Source: Straminergon stramineum (lineage: Eukaryota > Streptophyta > Bryopsida > Hypnales > Calliergonaceae). From it: a stretch of DNA of 64,000 nt. Shown here one piece after another: positions 38,380-47,708 of this stretch (within the stretch, counting starts at the first letter, position 1; every line of letters starts with the position of its first letter). The stretch is from the NCBI GenBank assembly GCA_963920665.1, contig OY987267.1, positions 4,588,001 through 4,652,000 of the forward strand, in the 5' to 3' direction. Both the position numbers and the translations under genes were made by a program. Below the pieces are notes generated by a model. That model had not been told where the DNA came from and searched no databases. It worked only from the letters and a program-made list of their open reading frames with translations.

Positions 38380-39557
38380 TATGAATAGTATGTACTTTAG
38401 GATGCCAATACTTTCAGAGCCTGAGCGATTGGTGGACCTTCTAATTTACATTTGTACTCAATACTATGCAAAATGGATACTTACACTAGTACCTAAAAGA
38501 ATTGCTTCTTCACATGGCAACTTCTTATTATACAAATGATGTTAGTATAGAATCTTCAAATTGAAGTGTTTGACAATCTATTGTTTTCTTTCACGTACAA
38601 GTTGAGACTTTTGTTTGGAAATTTAAAACTTATTCATATAAGGTTCAAATAGTGCTTGCAAAATCATTTTTCATCTACAAAAAACAGAACTAACTACTCT
38701 TATTTAGAATTAGGGTCAACTACACATACCTGAATAAAATTGTTGCTCTCCATCTTCTTCTCATCTTTGGAATCATTTCATAACCTATGCTTGATCCTTG
38801 CACACCGCATGAAGGTTACTGCTATCCAACTTTTGTCAACAAATGGTACATTAATTTTTTACCAAGGACTGAGGATGGAGGCTCACAAACCTCTCTTGTT
38901 TAGTTATGAGAGAGCTACTATCCTATTCTAGTTCAAAAAATAGTTCACAAAAAGTTGAGTATGGTCACTTCAATGAACAACAACCTTGTAGTAGCCATAA
39001 AATATTTGGATATTCATGAAATCTTACACATGTCTAATTGGCTTTTCCATTTCTTGCATGAAATGACAGCCTACATAGTATTTTATGAAATGAACTTGAA
39101 CAATTCCATTCACTTGTACAACACAACCTACATATAATTCTCTGAATTGGACAACTTCTCAATGATTGCAAATGCATCATTGGATGGTAGCTTGTCCAAG
39201 TATATTGCACACCCAAAAACAATTCTGTCTCTTTGAATTCACTGTGAACAAATTGTTCAAGAGTCTAGTGAAAATCTTTAACAAGCTTTCAATACACTTC
39301 TAATGCTTTTCATTATTTATCCTATATTATTACCATAATACTATGTACAACATAAACACCAATTGACTTTCTACTTGGATAGACCATATGTACTAACAAC
39401 AATGAACATACTATTTAAGATATTGACCACTACTCATGCATGTGGCAAATGGTTGGTGAAAAAATTGAATAGCACACCGTTCTACTTGACCACTTTGATG
39501 CCATTTCCTTTGCCAATTGCAAATGAAATTGCAAGTGTGACTTAGGGTCTGTGAGAA

Positions 39558-40201
39558 ATTGGAAACTCAAATCTAAATGCATGACCCATGTATTCTCTAT
39601 AGAAGTATCAAGCAAAAAATGAAATAGGCGATGCCACCATTTGTGGCTATGGGTCAATGTTGAATACATGCCTCAGTCTTAGTTGATTTGTACTATCAAC
39701 TCACACATATTGTTTTGGTATTGACTTGTGAGTGCCACTAATGACTAGTTTATCAAGGTCATGCTATTTTGAATTAGTTGAAGAAGAAAAATTAGTATAT
39801 TGTATCAATTTCCTCCAAAATGGAATTTTGTTGTGATACTAATTTTCTAGGTGCGTTGATCCCCCCTCCCTAAACTATTAGGGCAAATCAAAGTAGTAGT
39901 ACATATTGTCATGTAGCAATATTTTTTGGCAACAACTTTTGCAATATACCTACAAAAGAAATTCATATGCAAGGTACACATGACTATTCTACACCTTAAA
40001 CAAATCATATTTTTCAAAACAAACAAACTATTCTTACATAGTTCCCAATTGAATGTTACTCTTGTCATTTGGGTGGGATGTGTATAATTTTTTACCTTAC
40101 AAGAACAAATTTGGATTTGAAAATTGGAATTTGAGTTCATCCTCTAAGTTCTTGATCTTCTTGCATATGAATCTAAAGTGGATTTTGAGCACATCCATTT
40201 G
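39558..40201. other. intergenic, inside the inverted duplication
   Basis: AT-rich, no feature recognised. This is the first single-copy DNA inside the left arm. Confidence 0.45.
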
Positions 40202-40429
40202 ATACAAAATCGTGAAATTAGGTTGCCCCACATTAATTTCTTGACATTTGACACTATTTAAATATTTTCAGTTATTGTAGAAGGATGCACTACTTTTGAA
40301 TTAGATATTGTTGTAATTGGGTGGAAATCTTTTTCAAAATATTTATTGACTTTGATGGCTTTTAAAGTAACTTTCTTGTTGTATGGCAACCTAATTGTGA
40401 AGGCAACCTAATTTCTCTATTTTGTGTAG
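40202..40429. mobile_element. third copy of the CTACACT MITE
   Basis: About 228 bp, clearly related over its full length to the MITE in the arms (GTGAAATTAGGTTGCCCC, TTTGACACTA, CAGTTATTGTA, TGACTTTGATGGCTT, two GGCAACCTAATT blocks at one end) but with an 80-85% look. It is in the same orientation as the right-arm copy. Confidence 0.75.
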
Positions 40430-40801
40430 GTGAGACAAGTGTCAAATCTCTCTTAATAAATATCTTGAAAACAACAAGTTTTTGTAGTTTTCCAAGCCTA
40501 AAGCACGGCGAAAAAAGTGTGTCTTGTGTATCTGATGCTGGGTGGTCATCTCCGCAGTCAAAGACTGTCAGTGAAGAGCTCCGCATGTAATTATTTGCTA
40601 CACTCTGCCTTTTCTTCTGCAGAAGAGTCTGAAGAAGACCTGAGACCAACTTTGAAGACTCAGAGAATTCCCGGTCATTTTTACAAAGAATCCGCCTGCT
40701 TGTTACGAAATGTATTTGGAGTTTGCATCGTAGCCAAACGAATCCCTCAGTCAGTAAGTGCTCAATTGGGTATGCTCAATTTCCACTCTGTTTCTTCTTA
40801 G

Positions 40802-41285
40802 TTTGCATTCCGAGATTCCAATGTTGCATGGTTGCTTTTGTGGCAGTAGCCAAGGAGTACTAATCTTTTAGGGTTTGGACAACGGGCGTTTCCTTGAGTG
40901 CACTCGTGTAGTTTCATCTCCTACTATTCAGCTGTGAATTCGAAAATGGATGCATATGGAGTCTTTACTAGTAGAGGATATAGAACTCGGTCAATCTAGT
41001 CACGAAAACCAAGAGTTTCAGTTGCCGATCGCGAGAATGTACTTCAATGTTCTTCCCTGGTTTGCGTTTCTTTGCTTGCTGGTGGGTTTGAAGGAGATCC
41101 CAACAGGATTGCATGCATGAATTGCGAGAGCCATGGAGTACTAACCTCTCGGAGTTTGGACAAAGTTTCGTTGCCTTCCAGTAGTCTTTGTCTTGAAAAA
41201 AGATGCATCTTCAGTCTCTTATCGATAGAGTTTGTAATTCGGTTCATTTAGTCAAGAAATCGAGAGTTTCGATTGCAGGTCATCC
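40802..41285 (+). repeat. imperfect tandem duplication (~281-bp period) upstream of MurG
   Basis: Two direct copies. Paired landmarks: GCCAAGGAGTACTAA (40,849) and GCCATGGAGTACTAA (41,130); GGGTTTGGACAA and GGAGTTTGGACAA; GATGCATATGGAGTC and GATGCATCTTCAGTC; CCAAGAGTTTCAGTTGC and CGAGAGTTTCGATTGC. Non-coding; it forms the MurG promoter/leader. Confidence 0.65.
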
Positions 41286-41543
41286 ACCAACTTCGACTGA
41301 CCGAAAATGCTTACAAGTCTATGCTCCCCAAGATCTGATTGATCTTTTGAACTGACGGACGGTTTCATCAAATTGTGTGCTGAACATGTTTAACAATTAG
41401 AAATGTGGTGTTTCCGAGTGCTGTTGACAGCATTTGCTAACACTTGAGGTCACGAATCGTTGCATGTGCGTGATCGTACGATTCTTGTTGCTGTTTAGGT
41501 GCTTATTAGGTTTCGGTTTGGATTTGCAGCTGATCGACGCTCA

Positions 41544-43741
41544 ATGACGAGAGGATTGGACGGAATGGCGTTCAGAGTCTCTTCGCTGCGTTTACGTAGG
41601 AATTCGGAAACAGAGAGCGTCTCCTTGTGGGAATCCTTTTCTTTCAGGGGAAATGTAAATTATTCCACTTGTAATTTTTTTCTCAGGAGTAGAAGCATTT
41701 GTGCTGCGATTGGGACGAAGAATGGCGGCGACGTTTCGCGTCCGGGACCTAGGGTTATGTTTGCGGCGGGTGGAACAGGTGGTCACGTTTATCCAGCTCT
41801 CGCAATTGCCGACGAAGTGAAGAACCTAAACCCCGCAGCCGAGATTCACTTCGTAGGCACCAGAGAGCGCATGGAGTGGGACATTGTCCCCAAAGCAGGC
41901 TACACAATCTCGCCAATTCCCGCAGTTGCCATACAACGACCATTCTATAGCTTCGCCAATCTGTTTCTGCCGCTGCGATTACTTCTCTGTTTGTTTCTTT
42001 CCTGGCGCATCGTTCGCAAGTTCCGACCCGACGTGGTGGTGGGAACAGGAGGGTACGTCGCGGGGCCAGTGTGTCTCATGGCAGCTTTGAGTGGTGTCAA
42101 GGTGGCGATTCAGGAGCAAAACGCGTACGCAGGGCTGAGCAACCGCATCCTCGGTCGAGTTGCGAAGGCTGTCTTCGTCGCTTTCGCCGCTGCCACTGCT
42201 TATTTTCCAAACAAGAAATGCATTCTCATTGGGAATCCCACGAGGCGTGTGCTTCAGCAGCGAATCGAGAAGTTATCTGCGTTGCGGTCGTTTTTTGAGG
42301 TGGAGTTCGATGGCCATGAGGAGGTCGTGGTTGTGATGGGAGGATCCCTGGGGGCTCGCCTTATAAATGAGGCTATTGCAGGAATTGTTTTGTCCTTGTT
42401 GGAGCAGAACCCGAGGCGGTATGTTATCTGGCAAACTGGGAGAATGAATTATGATTCGACTCTGAATCGAGTGGGCACGCACCCTCGATTGGCACTCTTA
42501 GCGTGAGTCCACGAATTGATGTTCTTTCGTCCCTTTGCTTGTTGTATGGTAGAGTATTCTATTTGCTTCACTTTAAGCATTATAACCAACATGTAGGAGT
42601 GCGATGTTTGGGAGATCAGCATAGAACTGTGGAAAGATCACTCTGGGTATAAGAACCAAATCTGTTGAGATCACATTTTTATCACTATGTATGAAATTTT
42701 TATGCAATGTGAAAGTGGGAGGTTGTGGACCACTTATAAGGGATAGGAGGTAACCTTATTTTCATTCAAGGATGCATTTAACCAAGCTATGCTTATACCA
42801 CTTGCTAATTGAGGACCAAAAAAATGTACGAACAGATGAGTGTCTGTTGGTAACAAGGGCCATACGGGATAGGTCCCTGACGGTTGTAGTGTCTTCTACC
42901 TTAGTTATTGTAATCTCAGGATGATGTTTTTAGGGTTTTAGGGTTTAGGGTTTTAGGGTGCATTTTGCTCTTGGGAATTGGAAACTCTTTGGTGGAGAGA
43001 GATATTTACAAACCTCATTGGTGACCTTTCATTGAATTGAGTTGAGTGATGGCTTGTCTGCATGATTGCCAGCTATGTGGACGCTATGGAGATGATGTAT
43101 GCCGCTGCCGATGTCGTTGTAGCAAGGGCAGGCGCGATAACTTGCAGCGAGTTGTTGGTCACTGCCACACCGGCCATTTTGGTAAGAGCTTTGACTATGA
43201 GAGAGATGAATTTTACAACGAGCGCATTGTGATTTGACTGCTTGGCACAATATGCTTCACTGTTATCTAGATTGATGGCAGTACATAGTGATGTGTCTTA
43301 AACTGTGAACTGAGCGTTTGGAATTGACAACAGATTCCGGCCTCCTCTGTAGCTGAGGATCATCAGATGAAGAATGCTCGGGCCATGGCTGAGGCCGGTG
43401 CTGCCACTGTCCTTCCAGAGAGGGATCTCAGTGGAGACAATCTGGCGACAGAGATTCTAAGGATTCTAGGTGACGTTCTTTAGCTGCTTTTTCTTTCATA
43501 TTGAGAAGTTCTTGTTTAATGAGCTCCACTCTTCATGATCTTACCGAATCAGAAAAATGTTTTGACCAAACGAAAGTTTATTCAAAATGCTCGGTGTAGT
43601 ATGAAGCGTTACTAATGCAGTCTTGCTCTCTGCATAGGAGACGATGCAATGCAGAAGAGGATGCAAGACGCCGCTCGAGATATGGCAGGTCCAGATGCAG
43701 CAAAGCAGCTAGCTGAACATGTACTCTCGTTGACAGCATAA
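41544..43741 (+). CDS. MurG: MurG, UDP-GlcNAc:lipid I N-acetylglucosaminyltransferase
   Basis: Adds GlcNAc to lipid I to form lipid II, the last precursor step of peptidoglycan. In plants it serves the plastid envelope. Exons 41544-42502, 43073-43181, 43334-43469 and 43638-43741 (GT/AG, phases consistent) give 435 residues. About 70 N-terminal residues, Arg/Ser-rich with few acidic residues, look like a chloroplast transit peptide. GT28 N-domain: GGTGGHVYPALAIADE (about 74-90), then VVGTGGYVAGP and QEQNAYAGLSNR. C-domain: MGGSLGAR, the WQTG motif, then YVDAMEMMYAAADVVVARAGA, EDHQMKNA and the C-terminal helix. Length fits bacterial MurG (~355) plus transit peptide. The ATG at 41,544 is the first in frame; an acceptor-like TTTGCAG just upstream (41,529) suggests a spliced leader. 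A tandem repeat lies upstream and a truncated pseudogene downstream. Confidence 0.95.
42929..42959 (+). repeat. telomere-like TTTTAGGG tract in MurG intron 1
   Basis: Four consecutive (T)TTTAGGG units inside the 570-bp first intron of MurG. It is an interstitial telomere-type motif or telobox. Confidence 0.6.
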
Positions 43742-43853
43742 TCATGTGTTACGAAATGGACAGCATAATCTTCCCCGATTTTAGCCTCGGAGATACGATT
43801 ATGCAAGGTTTTTTGGAAGGTATTCTCTTCTTTGGATGCCATCAGCTTTGGAA

Positions 43854-44270
43854 CGATGTAATGCCCTTGATCATGTTTTGCATATTACTCACTAGGGGGA
43901 AGCTTTTCCTGTGATTTTCATCGGATTGCACATTGAGGTTTCGTTCGGTGTCTTGAGCTTTGCGTTTGTACCGACATTTCGTTGTAGAGTCACGTTTAGG
44001 GTTCAATACGAGACGAGGAGCTGGCGCCATATGAACTAGATCGGTTTAGTAATGAAACGCAAACGGAATTAGGATCGATGTGTTGCACTTGATCATGCTG
44101 TACATTTTACTCACCAGGGCACAATTTAAAACTCGGCTATCTTTTTGCTGCGATTTTCGTTTGAATTGGAGTGCACTTCTGAGGTTTTGCTCCGTGTCTC
44201 GGAGTTTGCATTTGAACACACATTCGGTTTTGTCGTCACGTTTGAGGTTTAGGGATTGACAAGGGTTGAA
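43854..44270 (+). repeat. imperfect tandem duplication (~223-bp period)
   Basis: Copies begin GATGTAATGCCCTTGATCATG (43,854) and GATGTGTTGCACTTGATCATG (44,077). They share ATTACTCAC(T/C)AGGG, GATTTTC(A/G)T, TTGAGGTTTCGTTCGGTGTC-like and GTCACGTTT blocks. Lies between MurG and the downstream pseudogene, where the missing 5' exons of that pseudogene would be expected. Confidence 0.6.
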
Positions 44271-44377
44271 GAAATGGTGCATCCGATCTTCGCTCACATC
44301 GGCGAGCATTGTCTCACCATTGTTACATTATTTCTTGAGTGCCTTATTTAGATTCTCAACTTCAAATGTGTGAGCAG

Positions 44378-45150
44378 GGCTCGGTTGCAGAGTTTCGTGG
44401 CAGCGCTGAGCGACGATGAGGTGCAGGCGGCATCGCAAAAGGCATTTGCCGCACTTCCAAGTCTGAAAGACTCTTTCAATGCGCTCTCGAAACTGAAGGG
44501 CGTAGGACCTGCCGACTGCATCTGCTGTGCTTGCCGCCCACGCGCCTTCCATGGCCCCTTTCATGTCGGATGAGGTATGCCTCCCAAAATTCATGTCAGC
44601 TCTTCGTCTCTTCGACGTTCGATCTCACCAATTTAGTTTCTCCACATCAAGAACCTGCTCTTGACATCTTTCCAATTGCAGGCTATGGTGGCTGCGCTAG
44701 GCGGTGTGAAAGACTACACGTTAAAATCCTATCTTGTCTTTGCTGAAAAGCTGCAAAACAAAGCGGAGGTATGACACCGCGGATTTCCCCTAAAGTCCCG
44801 AGCATCCATTGTTACAAAACGACCAGTTTGATTGATCATATTTTGAAAAATATAATGCAGATTATGCACAATTTTATATCACGAGAAGACCATTTTATGC
44901 GTTGGTAAAAACTAGTTGAGCCATTTGGTCTCTCTCAAATCCCAAACTTTGGTTGCAGGAGCTTAGTAAACTAGGACCTGAGGCGGAGAGCTTTACGCCT
45001 TCAGATGTGGAAAGAGCACTGTGGTCAACTGCCGCTGCGTCTCTGCCCAAGAAGACCTCCAAAACTGCCAAGCCCAGCAAAGCAAAAGCAGCTGGAGGTG
45101 CAGCTTCAGCTGCCGCTGCCAAGGGTGTGAAAAGGAAAAGAGTGATCTGA
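44378..45150 (+). pseudogene. truncated, frameshifted copy of a conserved plant protein of unknown function
   Basis: Three exons remain: 44378-44574, 44682-44769 and 44960-45150, with splice signals. The first ends in LKGVGP followed by an alanine-rich helix and MSDE. The second reads LGGVKDYTLKSYLVFAEKL. The third is the Ala/Lys-rich basic tail ending VKRKRVI. This matches a conserved plant family with a helix-hairpin-helix-like LKGVGPATASAVLA segment. One extra G at about 44,513 shifts the frame inside that segment; dropping it restores the family sequence through to the donor. The family's N-terminal half, with a W-K-L-T-R-G-K-W block, is absent: MurG ends only 640 bp upstream and the gap is tandem repeat. 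Probably a 5'-truncated duplicate. Whether the single-base insertion is real needs reads. Confidence 0.65.
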
Positions 45151-46433
45151 TGTCGTGAAGTTCCCATACCTTGGCTTGTTCGCGCAAGCAAGCCCTTTAG
45201 CTTTGGGTTTTGCATCCTGTGCTTGTAGAACTTTATCGCCCCGGATTAGTACAGGATCATGAAGCTCCAAATAGTTTCAGAAGAAGGGATGACTGAATCC
45301 ATGAACAGTAGAACGCGTGGATTTAGAGAACGTGCATGTACTCTGTTTCTTTTGTAGAATTCCACAACCTCATTAGCAACAGACCGAACTGCTAGCCAGA
45401 TCTAATGTGGTTTGGTGCCTTTGAAATTGTATAGTGCTTATCATGAAGTTGAAAACATGTGCACGTCATTTTCCACCAATTTCACATACTCTTTGGATAT
45501 TCTGCTGACAAAATATTGCAAGTTGGATTCCAGACTACGGGAGGATCTCAAAGCTATTCTGACCTGCATTGAAAGTCTTCTGAACAGAACGAAGATAAGA
45601 GTCAGTGATCATTCCATAGAAATAAACACCTCGCAGTCGAAATGTCATTAATCGCCTTTTGGTTGGTCCAAAAGCATTATTATATGACATCTTGAATTCT
45701 TAATCTATGAACGGGGTAATTTTATTTTCCAGAAGGTTGAAAACGATGAGAGTCGCGATGTTATCACAAAAGCTAAACTGGGGGGTGTTTTTTCTATTCG
45801 CCTGTTTATAAATAGCCCGATAATTCTGTCTGCAGCACCGTCTTTTGCATGCCAGTAATGAATGCTTCTCTCTTCAGCTTCCTCAATACACTAGGAGCAG
45901 CATCGTGCGCTAAATTATACTCCGTAAATTGAGAGCTTTGCATTGATATTTTTGCATCAGCCGATCTCCAGTTGTGGTGCCTTCTGCCAGCAAAAAAATC
46001 TTTCGTGTGTGCAGTGTGGCATTCGTGTGACCGGTTGGAGGTGCGATTCACCGTGACTTTGAGAGACTGAATTTGCTGCTCGAGCCACGGACGCTGTTGA
46101 TGTGCGTTTCTGGCTTAAATCATCTACGCCGTGGCTTAATTCTTGGTCCCAGCCGTAGTTCGTGCGAGTTTATTGCCAGAGGCTTGAGTCGAATTGAGTG
46201 TCTTTCTGGATTGGTTCGTGAGAGCAAGAGAAGCACGAAAGTGAGCAAGTCCTCGAGAGGGATTCCGGTGAGGAGTTGGTGTCGTTCGTACGGAGTTTGT
46301 GATGAGGCACGGATTGTGTTCTGCTCTTGGGCGGCGGTTTCAGGGAGCCAATTTACAGCATGGATTGCGAAAGCTTTGAGCATAGTCTGATACCGTTTGC
46401 AATCTATGTTGCCCCTTGTCTACACTAGTCTTG
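45151..46433. other. intergenic
   Basis: 3' flank of the pseudogene, then sequence with short open frames only. The 46,073-46,390 frame has no recognisable domain and may be leader of the dioxygenase gene. Confidence 0.4.
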
Positions 46434-46700
46434 CGATTTCAATGCGGACAAATGGCCGCTGTAATGATTTTTCAGATTTATTTTCGAGTGGATGGTGACC
46501 TTCAGTTGGTAGTGTGTCTCAAAGTAATCGCAGCGCTTCTTTCCCCGTACGTGGTTCTTTCGTCACAATGCAAGAGAATGAAGGTGATATTGGCCGCTGT
46601 AATGATTTTCCAGGTTCATTTTCGAGTGATGATTGACTTAGAAGTGTGTCGCACATTTATCACAGCGCTTCTTTCCCTGCAGATTTTTCGTCGCGATGCA
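46434..46700 (+). repeat. imperfect tandem duplication (~138-bp period)
   Basis: Paired blocks: GCCGCTGTAATGATTTTTCAG (46,455) and GCCGCTGTAATGATTTTCCAG (46,593); ATTTATTTTCGAGTG and TTCATTTTCGAGTG; GCAGCGCTTCTTTCCC and ACAGCGCTTCTTTCCC; CACAATGCA and CGCGATGCA. Non-coding; lies upstream of the dioxygenase gene. Confidence 0.7.
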
Positions 46701-47450
46701 GTCCAACAATTCAACTCCTATACTGTCGCCTTGGTTGCATCTACTTTCACCGCCGGGGAATTGTTTCTTGAGCTCCTCGTTTTTAAAAAGTTCTTCCCTT
46801 TCAAGCTTTGATGAAGCTCCTCTTGCATGGTGCTATGGCTTTTCTTCACTGAGAGTGCCTATCTCAATTTCTCGTGTTTTTCACTGTGTTTTCTTGTTTT
46901 GTGACATCCCGCCGGTGTTCGAACTCAGCAGGAACACACGCGGGCTATTTTCAAAGTCGCATCTTCGACAAGAAAAACTAGCTCCTCCGAAATTCTCGGT
47001 AAGTTTCAAGTTCACGGAGAAATCCCATGGCGATTTTAATGTAATTGTCTTACCCAGAATCTTTGTTCATTGTACGAATTGTTTACTCATTCAATTCTTT
47101 CGTTTCGTGCCTTTCGCATTAATAGTGGTTCAACGGCGGGTTTGAGCAACAGCAATGACCACCGGGATGCACCCTGGACACCTGACCTGCAATTCGGCCC
47201 AAACGTTGGTTAGAATTGATATGGAGGAAATCGAGCAAAGTAAGATTCTACCGGATCGAATGGTGGAAGGCTCTTGGATGTTGCAAGGCTCTTGGATTTT
47301 CAAATTGTCATGATCTCTAGTTCTCGCCATTGACCATATCATTTTTCAGAGTGCTAGCAATTCTTGAATAGAGAGCGTTTTTCGCTAACTACATCTGAAA
47401 GTGTTTTCAGTAGGAATTGGATTGTTTCAGGAACTTTAGACAACATTATG

Positions 47451-47640
47451 AAGATCGAGAATCTTCTCCATCATTCATGGAGATGTCTCCCTAGGATCAC
47501 TGCGATCATACGGCCTCTGTATCATGGGAGACCTCCGTATGATATCACGTGACTGTAGGGAGACCTACCCATGAATGAAGAAGAAGGTTCTTGATATAGT
47601 GTTATGTACATGTTTCTGAACAGTCTAAATTACTTAAACC
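47451..47640. mobile_element. foldback MITE related to the one at 16.9 kb
   Basis: Hairpin: GAATCTTCTCCATCATTCAT and TCTCCCTA at the left mirror TAGGGAGACCTACCCATGAA and GAAGGTTC at the right (47,451-47,599). An inner palindrome is formed by ATCATACGG ... CCGTATGAT. The right flank (AACAGTCTAAATTACTT) also occurs, reversed, in the copy inside RNase HII intron 6. Confidence 0.6.
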
Positions 47641-47708
47641 CTGTTATCTGGATGAGAATCAAGCATTTTTCCTGCTTCCACTACTACCAATGCTCTTGCT
47701 GTGTATGA

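Larger units (their letters stand above)
33360..39557 (+). repeat. left arm of ~6.2-kb inverted duplication
   Basis: Each position x pairs with 92,299 minus x in the right arm (52,742-58,939) with no net length change over 6.2 kb. From about 33,400 to 39,009 I saw only isolated substitutions (for example at 33,941 and 33,851). About 39,010-39,231 differs at roughly 28 of 240 positions. About 39,232-39,431 is again identical, and the last ~125 bp are moderately divergent. Homopolymers such as an 8-T run near 37,370 match exactly. Confidence 0.97.
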
